Part shown: positions 1 through 9,215 of the stretch, in pieces
Numbering within the stretch: position 1 is the first letter of the stretch
How the letters are laid out: every line of letters starts with the position of its first letter
Assembly (NCBI RefSeq): GCF_037976825.1
Contig: NZ_CP150269.1
Location: 2,121,501 to 2,185,500, forward strand
Source of the DNA: Paenibacillus sp. FSL K6-1330
GTDB lineage: Bacteria; Bacillota; Bacilli; Paenibacillales; Paenibacillaceae
DNA length: 64,000 nt
Reading direction: 5' to 3'
The notes under the pieces: model-generated
What the model saw: the letters and a program-made list of their open reading frames with translations, nothing else
The model's database searches: none
What the model was told of the DNA's origin: nothing
Made by a program: the position numbers and the translations under genes

Positions 1-287
1 CGGTTGAGTACCTTCGCCGCGGAGAGTCCAGCAATGTGTTTAACCTCGGCAACGGACTTGGGTTTTCGGTTAAGGAGGTTATCGAGACCTCGAAGCAGGT
101 GACGGGTGCCGACATTCCGGTTGTCATGGAAGCTCGCCGTGCCGGTGACCCTGCGGTATTGGTGGCGTCATCGGACAAAGCGCGAACGGTTCTCGGATGG
201 GCACCATCCCGAACGACGCTTGAGGAGATTATCGAGAGCGCATGGAAATGGCACAGCAGCCGTCCGGACGGTTACGGTGACAATTAA
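1..287 (+). CDS. galE: UDP-glucose 4-epimerase, C-terminal end (partial)
   Basis: The reading frame is open from the window edge (first full codon at base 3) and ends at 287, so only about the last 94 residues are present. The visible residues VFNLGNGLGFSV, then KQVTGADIPVV, RRAGDPAVLVASSDKA and LGWAPSRTTLEEII are the conserved C-terminal half of GalE, a short-chain dehydrogenase-type epimerase that interconverts UDP-galactose and UDP-glucose in the cytoplasm. The NAD-binding Rossmann part and the catalytic Tyr lie upstream of the window. It is followed after 19 bases by galT on the same strand, as expected for a Leloir-pathway operon. Confidence 0.93.
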   Translation, partial: VEYLRRGESSNVFNLGNGLGFSVKEVIETSKQVTGADIPVVMEARRAGDPAVLVASSDKARTVLGWAPSRTTLEEIIESAWKWHSSRPDGYGDN

Positions 288-306
288 TCCAAGGGGGACG
301 ATGACC

Positions 307-1896
307 ATGAATGCAGCAACATCAGGAACTCCCGAATCCAAGCGGGTTCTTCATGCGATTGAAATGCTGGTGCGTTTTGCACTTCATAAAGGCCTGATTC
401 AGGCAGACGATGCCGATTACAGCCGCAATCTGCTGCTGGAGGATTTTGGATTCAGCGAACCGTACGGCGACGAAGTGAACGACCCGATACCGGATGGGCC
501 TCAGACTATGCTCGACATCATGATCGATTACGGCGCGGCACATGGTATGATCCCCGAGAATACCGATACGTACCGGGATCTGCTGGACGCCAAAATCATG
601 GGCCGGCTCATGGCAAGACCTTCGGAAGTAACAGCGCAGTTCCGGGCGGTCCAGCAGGAGCAGGGGATTATTGCGGCAACCCGGCAATTTTACAATCTGT
701 GCATCGACTCGAACTACATTCGCATGGACCGCGTAGCCAAGAACGAATACTGGCGGCATACCAGCGCGTATGGCGATATTGAGATTACTATCAATCTCTC
801 CAAGCCGGAGAAGAGTCCGAAGGAAATCGCCATGGCTAAACTGCTGCCTCCGCCGGTCTATCCGAAATGCCAGCTCTGCCGGGAGAATGTCGGTTATGCA
901 GGCAGGGTCAATCACCCTGCGCGGCAAAACCTGCGCATTATTCCGCTGGAGCTAAACGGAGAACCATGGTTTTTCCAATACTCGCCGTATGTTTACTATA
1001 ACGAGCACTGTATTGTATTCCATCACGACCATGTGCCGATGAAGCTGACTAAAGCGACGCTTGCCCGCCTCTTGAGCTTCGTCGATGCCTACCCGCATTA
1101 TTTTCTCGGATCGAATGCGGATCTCCCGATTGTCGGGGGCTCGATTCTCACGCATGATCATTTTCAAGGGGGACGCCATACTTTCCCGATTCAGAAAGCA
1201 CCGAAGGTGGCCGGATTTACGCATGGGGATTATCCGGGCGTATCCGTGGCCATTGTGAAGTGGCCGATGTCGGTTATCAGGCTATCCTCAAAGGAACGGG
1301 AATCGCTCCTTGAATGCGCGAACAGCATATACGAGGCATGGAAAATTTACAGTGATCCTTCAGCAGATATTGAAGCGTTCAGCCAAGTGGACGGAGAGCG
1401 GGTCCGCCATAATACGGTTACTCCGATTGCCCGCCGAAATGACGAGGGCATCTATGAGATGGACCTGGTTCTGAGGAACAATCGCACGAATGAGCAATAT
1501 CCGGAAGGGATCTTCCATCCTCACCGGGAGATGTTCCACATCAAGAAGGAAAACATCGGCTTGATTGAAGTGATGGGCCTGGCGATCCTGCCGGGCCGAC
1601 TCAAGGAAGAGCTCGATCTAATCGCCGATATCCTGGCGGGGAACGAGGAGCTTTACGCCGACAGCAAGGCCACCGACCATCCACTTGCCATCCATGGAGA
1701 TTGGATCGAGGAGCTGCGAGGACGGGGAGCAGCCTCGCCGGATAAGGCCGAGGCAATCGAGCTGATTCGCCGGGAGGTCGGCCACAAATTTACGACGATT
1801 TTGGAGCATGCCGGGGTGTACAAACAGACGGCAGAAGGACAACAGGCATTTCAGCGATTCCTGAGCCATATGGGATACGTCTCAGATAGCAAATAG
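307..1896 (+). CDS. galT: UDP-glucose--hexose-1-phosphate uridylyltransferase (class II, Firmicute type)
   Basis: GalT transfers UMP between UDP-glucose and galactose-1-phosphate in the Leloir pathway. About 529 residues from the chosen start, the usual size of the long Firmicute form and much longer than the E. coli enzyme. The segment GGSILTHDHFQGGRHTFPI near residue 280 is the family's nucleotide/metal motif. The frame stays open upstream to 106, but that part overlaps galE. AAGGGGG at 291-297 sits 9 bases before ATG 307 (ATG 301 would be only 3 bases away), so 307 is preferred. A strong hairpin terminator follows the stop, so galE-galT ends here. Confidence 0.93.
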   Translation: MNAATSGTPESKRVLHAIEMLVRFALHKGLIQADDADYSRNLLLEDFGFSEPYGDEVNDPIPDGPQTMLDIMIDYGAAHGMIPENTDTYRDLLDAKIMGRLMARPSEVTAQFRAVQQEQGIIAATRQFYNLCIDSNYIRMDRVAKNEYWRHTSAYGDIEITINLSKPEKSPKEIAMAKLLPPPVYPKCQLCRENVGYAGRVNHPARQNLRIIPLELNGEPWFFQYSPYVYYNEHCIVFHHDHVPMKLTKATLARLLSFVDAYPHYFLGSNADLPIVGGSILTHDHFQGGRHTFPIQKAPKVAGFTHGDYPGVSVAIVKWPMSVIRLSSKERESLLECANSIYEAWKIYSDPSADIEAFSQVDGERVRHNTVTPIARRNDEGIYEMDLVLRNNRTNEQYPEGIFHPHREMFHIKKENIGLIEVMGLAILPGRLKEELDLIADILAGNEELYADSKATDHPLAIHGDWIEELRGRGAASPDKAEAIELIRREVGHKFTTILEHAGVYKQTAEGQQAFQRFLSHMGYVSDSK

Positions 1897-1952
1897 ATAT
1901 TCATTGATGGATATATGATGGATTGAAGTTAACGATAACGATGATCATCATT

Positions 1953-1995
1953 CAAACAGCCGATCTTTCTGGAGATAATACGGCTGTTTGTTTTG
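1953..1995 (+). terminator. Rho-independent terminator after galT
   Basis: Perfect 10-base arms CAAACAGCCG (1953-1962) and CGGCTGTTTG (1981-1990) are followed by TTTTG. It closes the galE-galT transcription unit. Confidence 0.8.
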
Positions 1996-2074
1996 CATTA
2001 GGGGAATGGTATAGAATGAAAAAGCATGCAACATAGAATATAGATGCGAACAAGATGCAATGGAGGTAATGCAC

Positions 2075-3238
2075 ATGAGACCTTTTGTTTTTCATAATCC
2101 GACTCAATTGATTTTTGGCAAGGGCCAGCTGAGCGCTTTAAGTGTTGAAGTGGCCAAATATGGCCGAAACGTATTACTCGTATATGGTGGCGGCAGCATC
2201 AAGCGCAGCGGACTGTACGATCAGGTTATCGCATTGCTCAAGGAAGCGAATGCAGCAGTGACGGAGCTTGCCGGTGTGGAACCGAACCCGCGCCTGTCGA
2301 CGGTTCATAAGGGTGTGGCATTGTGCCGGGAGCATGACATTGATCTTATTCTGGCCGTTGGCGGCGGAAGCGTCCTTGACTGCTCCAAGGCCATTGCCGT
2401 TGGCGCCAAATATGACGGAGATATGTGGGATTTCGTAGAGCGCAAAGCCGTTCCGCAAGCGGGTCTTCCACTTGGAACGGTACTTACGATGGCTGCAACG
2501 GGATCGGAGATGAACGGCGGCTCCGTCATCACCAATGAAGTAACGCAAGAGAAGATGGGCTGGGGAAGTCCTCATGCGTACCCCGCATTTTCGATTCTGG
2601 ACCCTGTACATACGTTCTCTCTTCCGCGGGATCAAACGGTGTACGGTATCGTAGATATCATGTCTCACGTGCTGGAGCACTACTTCCACCAAGACACCAA
2701 CACGCCCGTGCAGGACGGATTCTGCGAAACGATACTTCGTACCGTTATCGATACGGCACCGAAGCTGGTTGAGGATCTGGAGAACTATGAGCACCGCGAG
2801 ACGATCATGTATTGCGGAACGATGGCGCTCAACGGCATGATCAATATGGGGATGGCCGGTGACTGGGGAACCCATAACATCGAGCACGCGGTATCTGCCG
2901 TATACGATATTCCGCATGGCGGCGGACTGGCGATCCTGTTCCCGAATTGGATGAAATATAATCAAAGTGCGGATCCTCAGCGCTTCAAGTCACTTGCCGT
3001 GAACGTATTCGGAGTGGACCCGGCAGGAAAAAGCGATGAAGCCATCGGATTGGAAGGAATTAAAGCGCTTCGCAGCTTCTGGACTTCCATCGGTGCGCCA
3101 AGCACACTGGGATCGTACGAGATTGACGACAGCCAGATCGAGGCTATGGCCGATAAGGCGATGCGGTTTGGTCCTTTTGGCAACTTCCGCAAGCTGCAGC
3201 GTGAAGACGTCGTGGAGATTTATCGGATGTCACTATAA
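2075..3238 (+). CDS. iron-containing alcohol dehydrogenase (butanol dehydrogenase-like, YugJ/BdhA type)
   Basis: A cytoplasmic NAD(P)H-dependent group III alcohol dehydrogenase of about 387 residues. The dinucleotide-binding loop is seen as [15 protein letters not shown], and metal ligands as the D/H cluster [14 protein letters not shown] plus the later [18 protein letters not shown] segment, both hallmarks of the BdhA/YqhD branch. Substrate cannot be read from sequence; family members reduce butanal and other aldehydes. GGAGG at 2062-2066 lies 8 bases before ATG 2075, which decides against ATG 2060 (overlaps the ribosome binding site) and ATG 2069. Monocistronic, between two terminators. Confidence 0.88.
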   Translation: MRPFVFHNPTQLIFGKGQLSALSVEVAKYGRNVLLVYGGGSIKRSGLYDQVIALLKEANAAVTELAGVEPNPRLSTVHKGVALCREHDIDLILAVGGGSVLDCSKAIAVGAKYDGDMWDFVERKAVPQAGLPLGTVLTMAATGSEMNGGSVITNEVTQEKMGWGSPHAYPAFSILDPVHTFSLPRDQTVYGIVDIMSHVLEHYFHQDTNTPVQDGFCETILRTVIDTAPKLVEDLENYEHRETIMYCGTMALNGMINMGMAGDWGTHNIEHAVSAVYDIPHGGGLAILFPNWMKYNQSADPQRFKSLAVNVFGVDPAGKSDEAIGLEGIKALRSFWTSIGAPSTLGSYEIDDSQIEAMADKAMRFGPFGNFRKLQREDVVEIYRMSL

Positions 3239-3280
3239 GGGTTGTCCTGTCGTTATATGACAAGGAATAGAATTATTTCA

Positions 3281-3313
3281 AAGCCTGCCGGCTCATGCCG
3301 TGCAGGCTTTTTA
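3281..3313 (+). terminator. Rho-independent terminator after the alcohol dehydrogenase
   Basis: AAGCCTGC (3281-3288) pairs with GCAGGCTT (3302-3309), followed by TTTT. Confidence 0.8.
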
Positions 3314-3368
3314 ATTGGGACGTGGAATATAGATATGAAGAGATTTTCATACGTTTGAGGGAAATAAT

Positions 3369-3395
3369 TGAAACTTTAGCAAACATTTTGCCGTA
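3369..3395 (+). promoter_or_regulatory. sigma-W-like (ECF) promoter of nfeD-flotillin
   Basis: TGAAAC at 3369-3374 and CGTA at 3392-3395, separated by 17 bases, 44 bases before the first gene. This is the extracytoplasmic-function sigma-W consensus (TGAAAC, about 16 bases, CGTA). In B. subtilis the homologous yuaF-yuaG-yuaI operon belongs to the sigma-W regulon (established knowledge), which supports the match. Confidence 0.75.
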
Positions 3396-3439
3396 TTACT
3401 TGTTATACACAGTAAGGAGTTCTAGAGGGGGCAATCAAC

Positions 3440-3973
3440 ATGGAAGCGTTATATTGGGGCTGTCTGATCGGAGGCGTGATATTTGCCATCGTAACCGTAG
3501 TGCTTGGCGACATACTTAGCTCGGCGCTTGACGGATTATTGGACTTTTTGTCAGTGGATTTTTTCAATCCGGTTGTGATCGCTGGAGGAATCACTGTATT
3601 TGGCGGTACCGGAATCATGCTGACGAAATACACGGAATTAGCGGCAGGTGCCCATGTAACGCTGTCTGTCTTAGCGGCTATCGTCATTTCGATTCTCGTC
3701 TACTTCGGCTACGTTAAACCGATGGCGAACAGCGAGAACTCGACGGGCTTCTCCATAAAGGAGCTCGCGGGCATGATCGGCGTTGTCACCGTACCGCTTC
3801 CTGCAGAAGGATTCGGTGAAGTGATGGTCAAGGTTGGCGCAGGCAACACGACGCACATCGCGTCTAGCTTTGATCGCCAAAGTCTCCCCGCAGGTGTCCG
3901 TGTGGTGGTTGTCGACGTTGTTGAGGGTGTCCTGAGAGTGTCCGAACTGGAAGAACGAAAAGGAGAGGATTGA
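3440..3973 (+). CDS. NfeD-like membrane protein (YuaF type)
   Basis: A 177-residue protein with three hydrophobic segments (about residues 3-25, 42-62 and 70-92) followed by a soluble C-terminal domain with the GMIGVVTVPLPAEGFGEV and ASSFDRQSLPAGVRVVVV pattern typical of the NfeD OB-fold. Size and order match B. subtilis YuaF, partner of flotillin YuaG/FloT in membrane microdomains. ATG 3440 follows AGAGGGGGC at 3424-3432. The stop is only 4 bases before the flotillin start, so the two are cotranscribed. Confidence 0.85.
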   Translation: MEALYWGCLIGGVIFAIVTVVLGDILSSALDGLLDFLSVDFFNPVVIAGGITVFGGTGIMLTKYTELAAGAHVTLSVLAAIVISILVYFGYVKPMANSENSTGFSIKELAGMIGVVTVPLPAEGFGEVMVKVGAGNTTHIASSFDRQSLPAGVRVVVVDVVEGVLRVSELEERKGED

Positions 3974-3977
3974 TTCA

Positions 3978-5510
3978 ATGCCAGAATTCTTAGTAATTCC
4001 GTCAATTGTTGTAGGCGTCATTGTCGTGTTAGGACTTGCGTTCTGGGCCCGTTACAAAACGGTGAGCCCGGATGAAGCGATGATCGTAACCGGTTCTTTT
4101 TTGGGAAGTAGAAATTTGTCGGAGGATGAATCCGGCCGCAAAATCAAAATCGTGCGCGGCGGAGGCGCATTTATACTTCCCGTGTTTCAGCGCTCCGAAT
4201 TTGTATCGCTCTTATCTCATAAACTGGATGTTATGACACCTGAAGTGTACACGGAGCAAGGCGTTCCGGTTATGGCCGATGGGGTAGCCATCATAAAAGT
4301 GGGAAGCTCGATCGAAGATGTGGCAACGGCAGCCGAGCAATTCATGGGTAAGCCGATTGAAGCGCTGAAGGGCGAAGCCCAGGAAGTGCTGGAAGGTCAT
4401 CTACGTGCCATTCTCGGTTCCATGACGGTAGAGGAAGTTTACCGTAACCGCGATAAATTTGCGCAGGAGGTTCAGGGTGTCGCTGCAAGAGACCTCAAGA
4501 AGATGGGATTGCAGATCGTTTCCTTTACCATTAAGGACGTTCGCGATAAGCATGGATATCTGGAAGCGCTGGGTAAACCACGGATCGCTACGGTAAAGCG
4601 GGATGCGGAGATTGCCGAAGCCGAAGCGGTGCGTGACGCGCGGATTCAGAAAGCGCGCGCGGAAGAAGAAGGACAGAAGGCCGAGGTTATACGTGATACC
4701 AACATCGCGGAAGCCGAGAAGGAACGGGAGCTGAAGGTCGCTTCATTTAAGAAGGAACAGGATACGGCGAAGGCCGAAGCAGACCAAGCCTATCATATCC
4801 AGGAAGCCCGTGCCAAACAAACGGCGGTTGAAGAGCAGATGAAGGTTGAGCTCGTTCGTAAGGAACGGGAAATCGATCTGCAGGAAAAAGAAATCATGAT
4901 TCGTGAGAAGCAGTACGACGCGGACGTGAAGAAAAAGGCCGAAGCGGATCGCTATGCCGTTGAGCAGGCGGCCGAAGCGGATAAGGCCCGCAAGATGCGC
5001 GAAGCGGATGCCTTGCAGTATTCCATCGAAACCCAAGCTAAAGCCTCTGCGGAACAGAAGCGCCTGGATGGTCTGGCGGTTGCGGATGCTGAGCGTGCGA
5101 AAGGTACGGCTGAAGCCGAAGTCATTCGCCTGCGCGGTATTGCCGAAGCCGATGCCAAAGAGAAACTCGCCGAAGCGTTCCAGAAGTTTGGAGAAGCTGC
5201 TGTGCTCGATATCATCGTAAAAATGCTGCCTGAGCTTGCCGGCAAGATTGCTGAGCCAATCTCGTCCATCGACAAGCTGACGGTTGTTGATACAGGCAAA
5301 GGCGAGGGAGCAGCTCGCGTGAGCAATTATGTGACCGAGCTGATGTCCACGGCGCCTGAAATGTTGAAGAGTGTGTCAGGGATTGATGTGGAAGAACTGA
5401 TTAAAGGATTGACCAAGAAGTCTGCCCCGGCCCAAAAGCCGGTAGCTGTGGAGCAGGAGCTTGTACCTGTACCGGTGCCTGTTGAGACAAGTGCTGCGAA
5501 GGAAGAATAG
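3978..5510 (+). CDS. floT: flotillin-like SPFH protein
   Basis: A 510-residue flotillin. A single N-terminal membrane hairpin (residues about 3-25, IPSIVVGVIVVLGLAFWARY) is followed by the SPFH/band 7 domain (about 30-200), then a long coiled coil dense in AEAE/KAEAD repeats (about 210-400), and a C-terminal oligomerisation region ending in a Pro/Val-rich tail. FloT organises membrane rafts and scaffolds signalling and secretion proteins. It sits 4 bases behind the NfeD-like gene and under the same sigma-W-like promoter. The B. subtilis third gene yuaI is not found downstream; the next gene is glcT. Confidence 0.93.
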   Translation: MPEFLVIPSIVVGVIVVLGLAFWARYKTVSPDEAMIVTGSFLGSRNLSEDESGRKIKIVRGGGAFILPVFQRSEFVSLLSHKLDVMTPEVYTEQGVPVMADGVAIIKVGSSIEDVATAAEQFMGKPIEALKGEAQEVLEGHLRAILGSMTVEEVYRNRDKFAQEVQGVAARDLKKMGLQIVSFTIKDVRDKHGYLEALGKPRIATVKRDAEIAEAEAVRDARIQKARAEEEGQKAEVIRDTNIAEAEKERELKVASFKKEQDTAKAEADQAYHIQEARAKQTAVEEQMKVELVRKEREIDLQEKEIMIREKQYDADVKKKAEADRYAVEQAAEADKARKMREADALQYSIETQAKASAEQKRLDGLAVADAERAKGTAEAEVIRLRGIAEADAKEKLAEAFQKFGEAAVLDIIVKMLPELAGKIAEPISSIDKLTVVDTGKGEGAARVSNYVTELMSTAPEMLKSVSGIDVEELIKGLTKKSAPAQKPVAVEQELVPVPVPVETSAAKEE

Positions 5511-5589
5511 AACGAGCGGCAAGTAGGATTGGATAGCGTCCACAGGGAGCGGTACGGCACTTTGGAGTCTTTGGCAACCACATATGATT

Positions 5590-5618
5590 TTGCCGCGCTC
5601 TGATATTTCTGATAAGAT
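5590..5618 (+). promoter_or_regulatory. sigma-A-like promoter of glcT
   Basis: TTGCCG (5590-5595), 17 bases, TAAGAT (5613-5618), 39 bases before the GTG start of glcT. Confidence 0.55.
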
Positions 5619-5657
5619 ATCCGAGTATACGCGTATGAATCAAAAAGAGGTGCAAAC

Positions 5658-6515
5658 GTGAGCAGCTTACAAGTGGCTAAAGTGTTGAACAATAATGTAA
5701 TCATAGCGAAGCATCCTCAACATGGCGAGGTTGTTGTTATTGGCAAGGGAATTGGCTTTAACCGGAAGAATAAAGACCGTATCCTGGCCTCCGCTGCCGA
5801 GAAGATGTTCATTTTGACCAAACCGGAGGAGCAGGAGCAGTATAAACAGCTGGTGCCTCATATCGATGAGAAGCTGATTGAGGCGATGAATGACATTATT
5901 CTGAACGCTGCCAAATCCAGCGACGCTCCTCTGAATGAGCATATCCACATTGCGTTGACTGATCATATTGCATTTGCCATTAAACGCCATGCCCAAGGTC
6001 TCTATATTCATAATCCCTTTTTATACGAAACCCGAGAGATGTATCCAGAGGAGTACGAGATGGCGGAATACGCCGTCCGTACCATCAGGGAGAAACTTGG
6101 GGTCGACTTGGGCCAAGAGGAAATCGGATTCATTGCCCTTCATTTTCACGGCGCGCTCACAAACCAGCACATTTCGGAGGTTCGCAAACATTCGGAGCTG
6201 ATCGCGGATCTAGTACATACCGTTGAACAGCAGCTGGATTATACCATCCCGAGGGATTCATTGGATTATTCCCGTCTACTAACCCATCTCCGGTTTGCGT
6301 TGGAGCGGATTCGGCGGGGAGAAGCGGTAAACGAGACGAGTTCATTGGATGGTCTGCTGAAGCGTGAATATCCTGAGACGTATTCCTTGGCATGGAAACT
6401 GACAAAGATGATGGAGCAGCGACTGAAGAAGCCCGTATATCCCGCTGAAGCCGGTTATTTGACCATTCATCTGGAGCGGCTGGTCCAGCGCAAAGAGCAG
6501 GGCGAGCAAATGTGA
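5658..6515 (+). CDS. glcT: PtsGHI operon antiterminator, BglG/LicT family
   Basis: A 285-residue antiterminator. Residues 1-60 are the RNA-binding CAT domain (VAKVLNNNVIIA, then VVVIGKGIGFNRK), followed by PRD1 (about 70-170) and PRD2 (about 175-280), whose His residues are phosphorylated by the PTS. In B. subtilis GlcT, unphosphorylated when glucose is present, binds the RAT hairpin in the ptsG leader and prevents termination. The GTG start at 5658 follows AGAGG at 5646-5650. The next gene is ptsG, and its leader carries the expected RAT/terminator, confirming GlcT rather than LicT or SacT. Confidence 0.93.
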   Translation: MSSLQVAKVLNNNVIIAKHPQHGEVVVIGKGIGFNRKNKDRILASAAEKMFILTKPEEQEQYKQLVPHIDEKLIEAMNDIILNAAKSSDAPLNEHIHIALTDHIAFAIKRHAQGLYIHNPFLYETREMYPEEYEMAEYAVRTIREKLGVDLGQEEIGFIALHFHGALTNQHISEVRKHSELIADLVHTVEQQLDYTIPRDSLDYSRLLTHLRFALERIRRGEAVNETSSLDGLLKREYPETYSLAWKLTKMMEQRLKKPVYPAEAGYLTIHLERLVQRKEQGEQM

Positions 6516-6543
6516 AGATTTTATTAAGTCCCTTACCATGTGG

Positions 6544-6572
6544 TTGCAACGAAAAATGAACGATGTTACAAT
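6544..6572 (+). promoter_or_regulatory. sigma-A promoter of ptsGHI
   Basis: TTGCAA (6544-6549), 17 bases, TACAAT (6567-6572). The RAT element starts about 35 bases downstream, leaving room for a leader RNA. Confidence 0.7.
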
Positions 6573-6606
6573 ACGAACAGTTATGAAGCATAAAACTTCA
6601 AATCAA

Positions 6607-6730
6607 ACGTGTAACTGATTCGATCAGGCATGAGTATTGCAGGAATTTGGTTGTTATTACCCATTTTTGGGTAATCTAATCCATGAGATTAGCCATCCAT
6701 TTTCCCGTGGTTACTCATGCCTTTTTTTTG
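6607..6730 (+). promoter_or_regulatory. RAT antiterminator element and overlapping terminator in the ptsG leader
   Basis: The RAT-like element runs from about 6607 to 6642 and contains the small hairpin CTGATTCGATCAG (6615-6627). Its 3' part overlaps the terminator arm AGGCATGAGTA (6626-6636), which pairs perfectly with TACTCATGCCT (6712-6722) and is followed by a run of T. Two extra hairpins sit inside the loop: TTACCCATTTTTGGGTAA (6657-6674) and CTAATC-N5-GATTAG (6675-6691). Mutual exclusion of RAT and terminator is how GlcT controls ptsG in B. subtilis. Confidence 0.85.
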
Positions 6731-6798
6731 ATTTGCTTGTTTTATGATGTTCTACATTCAGCTTTGTGATCACAACTAGATAGAGGGTGAGAATTTTC

Positions 6799-8880
6799 AT
6801 GTTTAAGCGGCTTTTTGGCGTCCTGCAAAGGGTCGGTAAAGCTCTGATGCTGCCCGTGGCCATATTGCCGGCGGCCGGACTATTACTCGGCCTTGGAAAT
6901 ATGCTGGTCAACCCTGATTTCCTGCAGTATGCACCGTGGCTCAATGCGGCTTGGGTTCAAGCAGCTGCCACTGTCATGATGAATGCGGGACAAATTGTGT
7001 TCACGAATTTATCATTGCTGTTTGCAGTGGGGGTTGCCGTCGGCTTGGCCGGAGGTGAAGGTGTGGCCGGGCTTGCTGCGATCATCGGTTACCTTGTCAT
7101 GAACGTTACCATGGGCAGCGTTATAGGTGTGACGCCATCGATGATTGGCACGAATTACGAATATGCCAGCGTGCTTGGCATTCCGACCCTGGCAACCGGG
7201 GTATTCGGCGGAATTATTGTAGGTATATTAGCGGCAAGCATGTACCGAAGATTTTTCAAAATAGAGCTTCCGTCCTATCTGGGCTTTTTTGCAGGAAAAC
7301 GCTTTGTTCCGATTATGACGGCTGCAACGTCCGTTTTGCTTGGTCTGTTAATGGTCTTTATATGGCCACCGATCCAGTCTACGCTTAACACTGCATCCCA
7401 TTTTATGCTGGAGCAAAACCTGACGCTGTCCGCTTTTGTGTTCGGCGTTGTGGAACGCGGATTGATTCCGTTCGGTCTGCACCACATTTTCTATTCTCCA
7501 TTCTGGTTTGAGTTCGGGGAATATTTGAATCAGGCAGGTCAAATGGTGCGCGGTGATCAAAATATATTCATGGCTCAGCTTCGGGATGGTGTCGAGTTTA
7601 CAGCAGGCACCTTCATGACGGGTAAATATCCGTTTATGATGTTTGGTCTTCCTGCTGCTGCGCTTGCTATCTATCATGAAGCGAGACCGGAGAACAAAAA
7701 GTTCGTTGCTGGTATTATGGGGTCGGCAGCACTGACCTCCTTCTTGACCGGGATCACGGAACCGCTAGAGTTCTCCTTCCTGTTCGTCGCACCGATCTTG
7801 TTCGTCGTGCATGCGTTGTTCGCAGGTCTATCCTTCATGACCATGCATATTCTGGGTACCAAGATTGGCATGACCTTCTCGGGCGGCCTGATCGATTACA
7901 TGATTTTCGGTGTCATTCCGAATCGGACGCCATGGTGGAATGTTCTCATTGTTGGTGCTATCATGGCAGTAATCTATTATTTCGGATTCCGGTTTGTCAT
8001 TCGGAAATTCAATCTGAAGACGCCGGGCCGGGAGGAAGCTTCTGCATCGGAGTCGGAATCAGGCTCCCAGGGAGCAAGTGGTGACAGCAAAAATGAACTG
8101 CCGCTTAACATTCTGACTGCTCTTGGCGGCCAACCTAACATTGCGCATCTGGATGCCTGCATTACCCGGCTTCGGGTAGAGGTGAAAGATAAGGGTCGTG
8201 TCGATAAGACAAGGCTGAAACAGTTGGGTGCGTCAGGTGTGCTGGAGGTGGGGAATAATATCCAGGCGATATTCGGAACGCGTTCCGATACGATTAAATC
8301 GCAAATCCAGGACATTATGTCGGGTATAACACCGACTACCGCACCTGCAGCAGCGGATGTGGAAACGATGCCGACTGCTAAAGAAGAGTTGCAGGCGGGT
8401 CAGAACGGAGAAACGCTTGTCATGGAGGAGATCGCATCTCCAGTCGATGGAGAGCTTATGGATATTTCTCATGTACCTGATCCTGTGTTTGCAGAACGAA
8501 TGACGGGGGATGGATTTGCGGTATTGCCTCATAACGGAACGATCGCTTCTCCTGTTAACGGAACCGTGTTTAACGTATTCCCCAGCAAGCATGCGGTCGG
8601 CATTATGTCCGATGGCGGCAAGGAAGTGCTTGTCCATATCGGCGTCAATACCGTTAAGCTGAAGGGGCAAGGGTTTGAAGTGCTTGTTCAGGAGGGGGAT
8701 CTGGTATCTACAGGCCAACCGATCATGCAAGTGGATCTGGATTATGTGAAGGCGAATGCCAAATCGATTATCTCTCCTGTGATCTTCTCGAATTTGCCGG
8801 AAGGAGCTTCTGTGAAGCTGAACAAGACCGGTGAAGTAAAAAGTGGTGAACAAGGGATCATCACCATATTGAAACCTTAA
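6799..8880 (+). CDS. ptsG: PTS glucose transporter subunit EIICBA
   Basis: Imports glucose and phosphorylates it to glucose-6-phosphate. About 693 residues in the order EIIC (about 1-400, ten or so membrane segments, with GITEPLEFSFLFVAP), EIIB (about 430-510, phospho-Cys454 in HLDACITRLR) and EIIA (about 540-690, His613 in VLVHIGVNTV). Linkers between domains are Ser/Glu- and Ala/Pro-rich. The frame opens at GTG 6787, but that codon lies within the GAGGGTGAGA ribosome binding site; ATG 6799 gives MFKRLFGVLQ and proper spacing. The full C-B-A fusion makes an outside EIIA unnecessary. HPr and EI genes follow directly. Confidence 0.96.
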   Translation: MFKRLFGVLQRVGKALMLPVAILPAAGLLLGLGNMLVNPDFLQYAPWLNAAWVQAAATVMMNAGQIVFTNLSLLFAVGVAVGLAGGEGVAGLAAIIGYLVMNVTMGSVIGVTPSMIGTNYEYASVLGIPTLATGVFGGIIVGILAASMYRRFFKIELPSYLGFFAGKRFVPIMTAATSVLLGLLMVFIWPPIQSTLNTASHFMLEQNLTLSAFVFGVVERGLIPFGLHHIFYSPFWFEFGEYLNQAGQMVRGDQNIFMAQLRDGVEFTAGTFMTGKYPFMMFGLPAAALAIYHEARPENKKFVAGIMGSAALTSFLTGITEPLEFSFLFVAPILFVVHALFAGLSFMTMHILGTKIGMTFSGGLIDYMIFGVIPNRTPWWNVLIVGAIMAVIYYFGFRFVIRKFNLKTPGREEASASESESGSQGASGDSKNELPLNILTALGGQPNIAHLDACITRLRVEVKDKGRVDKTRLKQLGASGVLEVGNNIQAIFGTRSDTIKSQIQDIMSGITPTTAPAAADVETMPTAKEELQAGQNGETLVMEEIASPVDGELMDISHVPDPVFAERMTGDGFAVLPHNGTIASPVNGTVFNVFPSKHAVGIMSDGGKEVLVHIGVNTVKLKGQGFEVLVQEGDLVSTGQPIMQVDLDYVKANAKSIISPVIFSNLPEGASVKLNKTGEVKSGEQGIITILKP

Positions 8881-8939
8881 TTTCACGGTTATCTCAAGGA
8901 TTCCAAAAAATTTAAATATACGAAAGTAGGATGATGAAC

Positions 8940-9215
8940 ATGCAACAAACATTCAGAATTATTGACGAAGATGGAATTCACGCACGTCCAGCAACAGCAT
9001 TGGTAAATACGGCGAACAAATTCCAGGATACCAATTCATTTGCCGAAGCTAACGGCAAAAAAGTAACGTTGAAATCGATTCTGGGCGTTCTGTCCCTCGG
9101 ATTGGAGCAAGGTGATACATTGACACTGATCACGGAAGGCGGCAATGAGAGCGAAGCGCTGACTGCACTGCAAGAAGTGATGGTGAACGAAGGGTTAGGC
9201 GAGCTTCATGAATAA
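8940..9215 (+). CDS. ptsH: phosphocarrier protein HPr
   Basis: HPr of 91 residues relays phosphate from EI to EII proteins. The catalytic His is in DGIHARPAT (His14 from this start, His15 in usual numbering). The regulatory Ser is in [10 protein letters not shown] (Ser46 region), the site used by HPr kinase for CcpA signalling in Firmicutes. AGTAGGA at 8925-8931 lies 8 bases before ATG 8940; ATG 8931 and 8934 are too close. The stop overlaps the ptsI start by 8 bases, implying translational coupling. Confidence 0.95.
   Translation: MQQTFRIIDEDGIHARPATALVNTANKFQDTNSFAEANGKKVTLKSILGVLSLGLEQGDTLTLITEGGNESEALTALQEVMVNEGLGELHE

Noticed and set aside
322..927. 201-residue minus-strand open frame inside galT
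   Set aside because: Antisense shadow of galT with no RBS.
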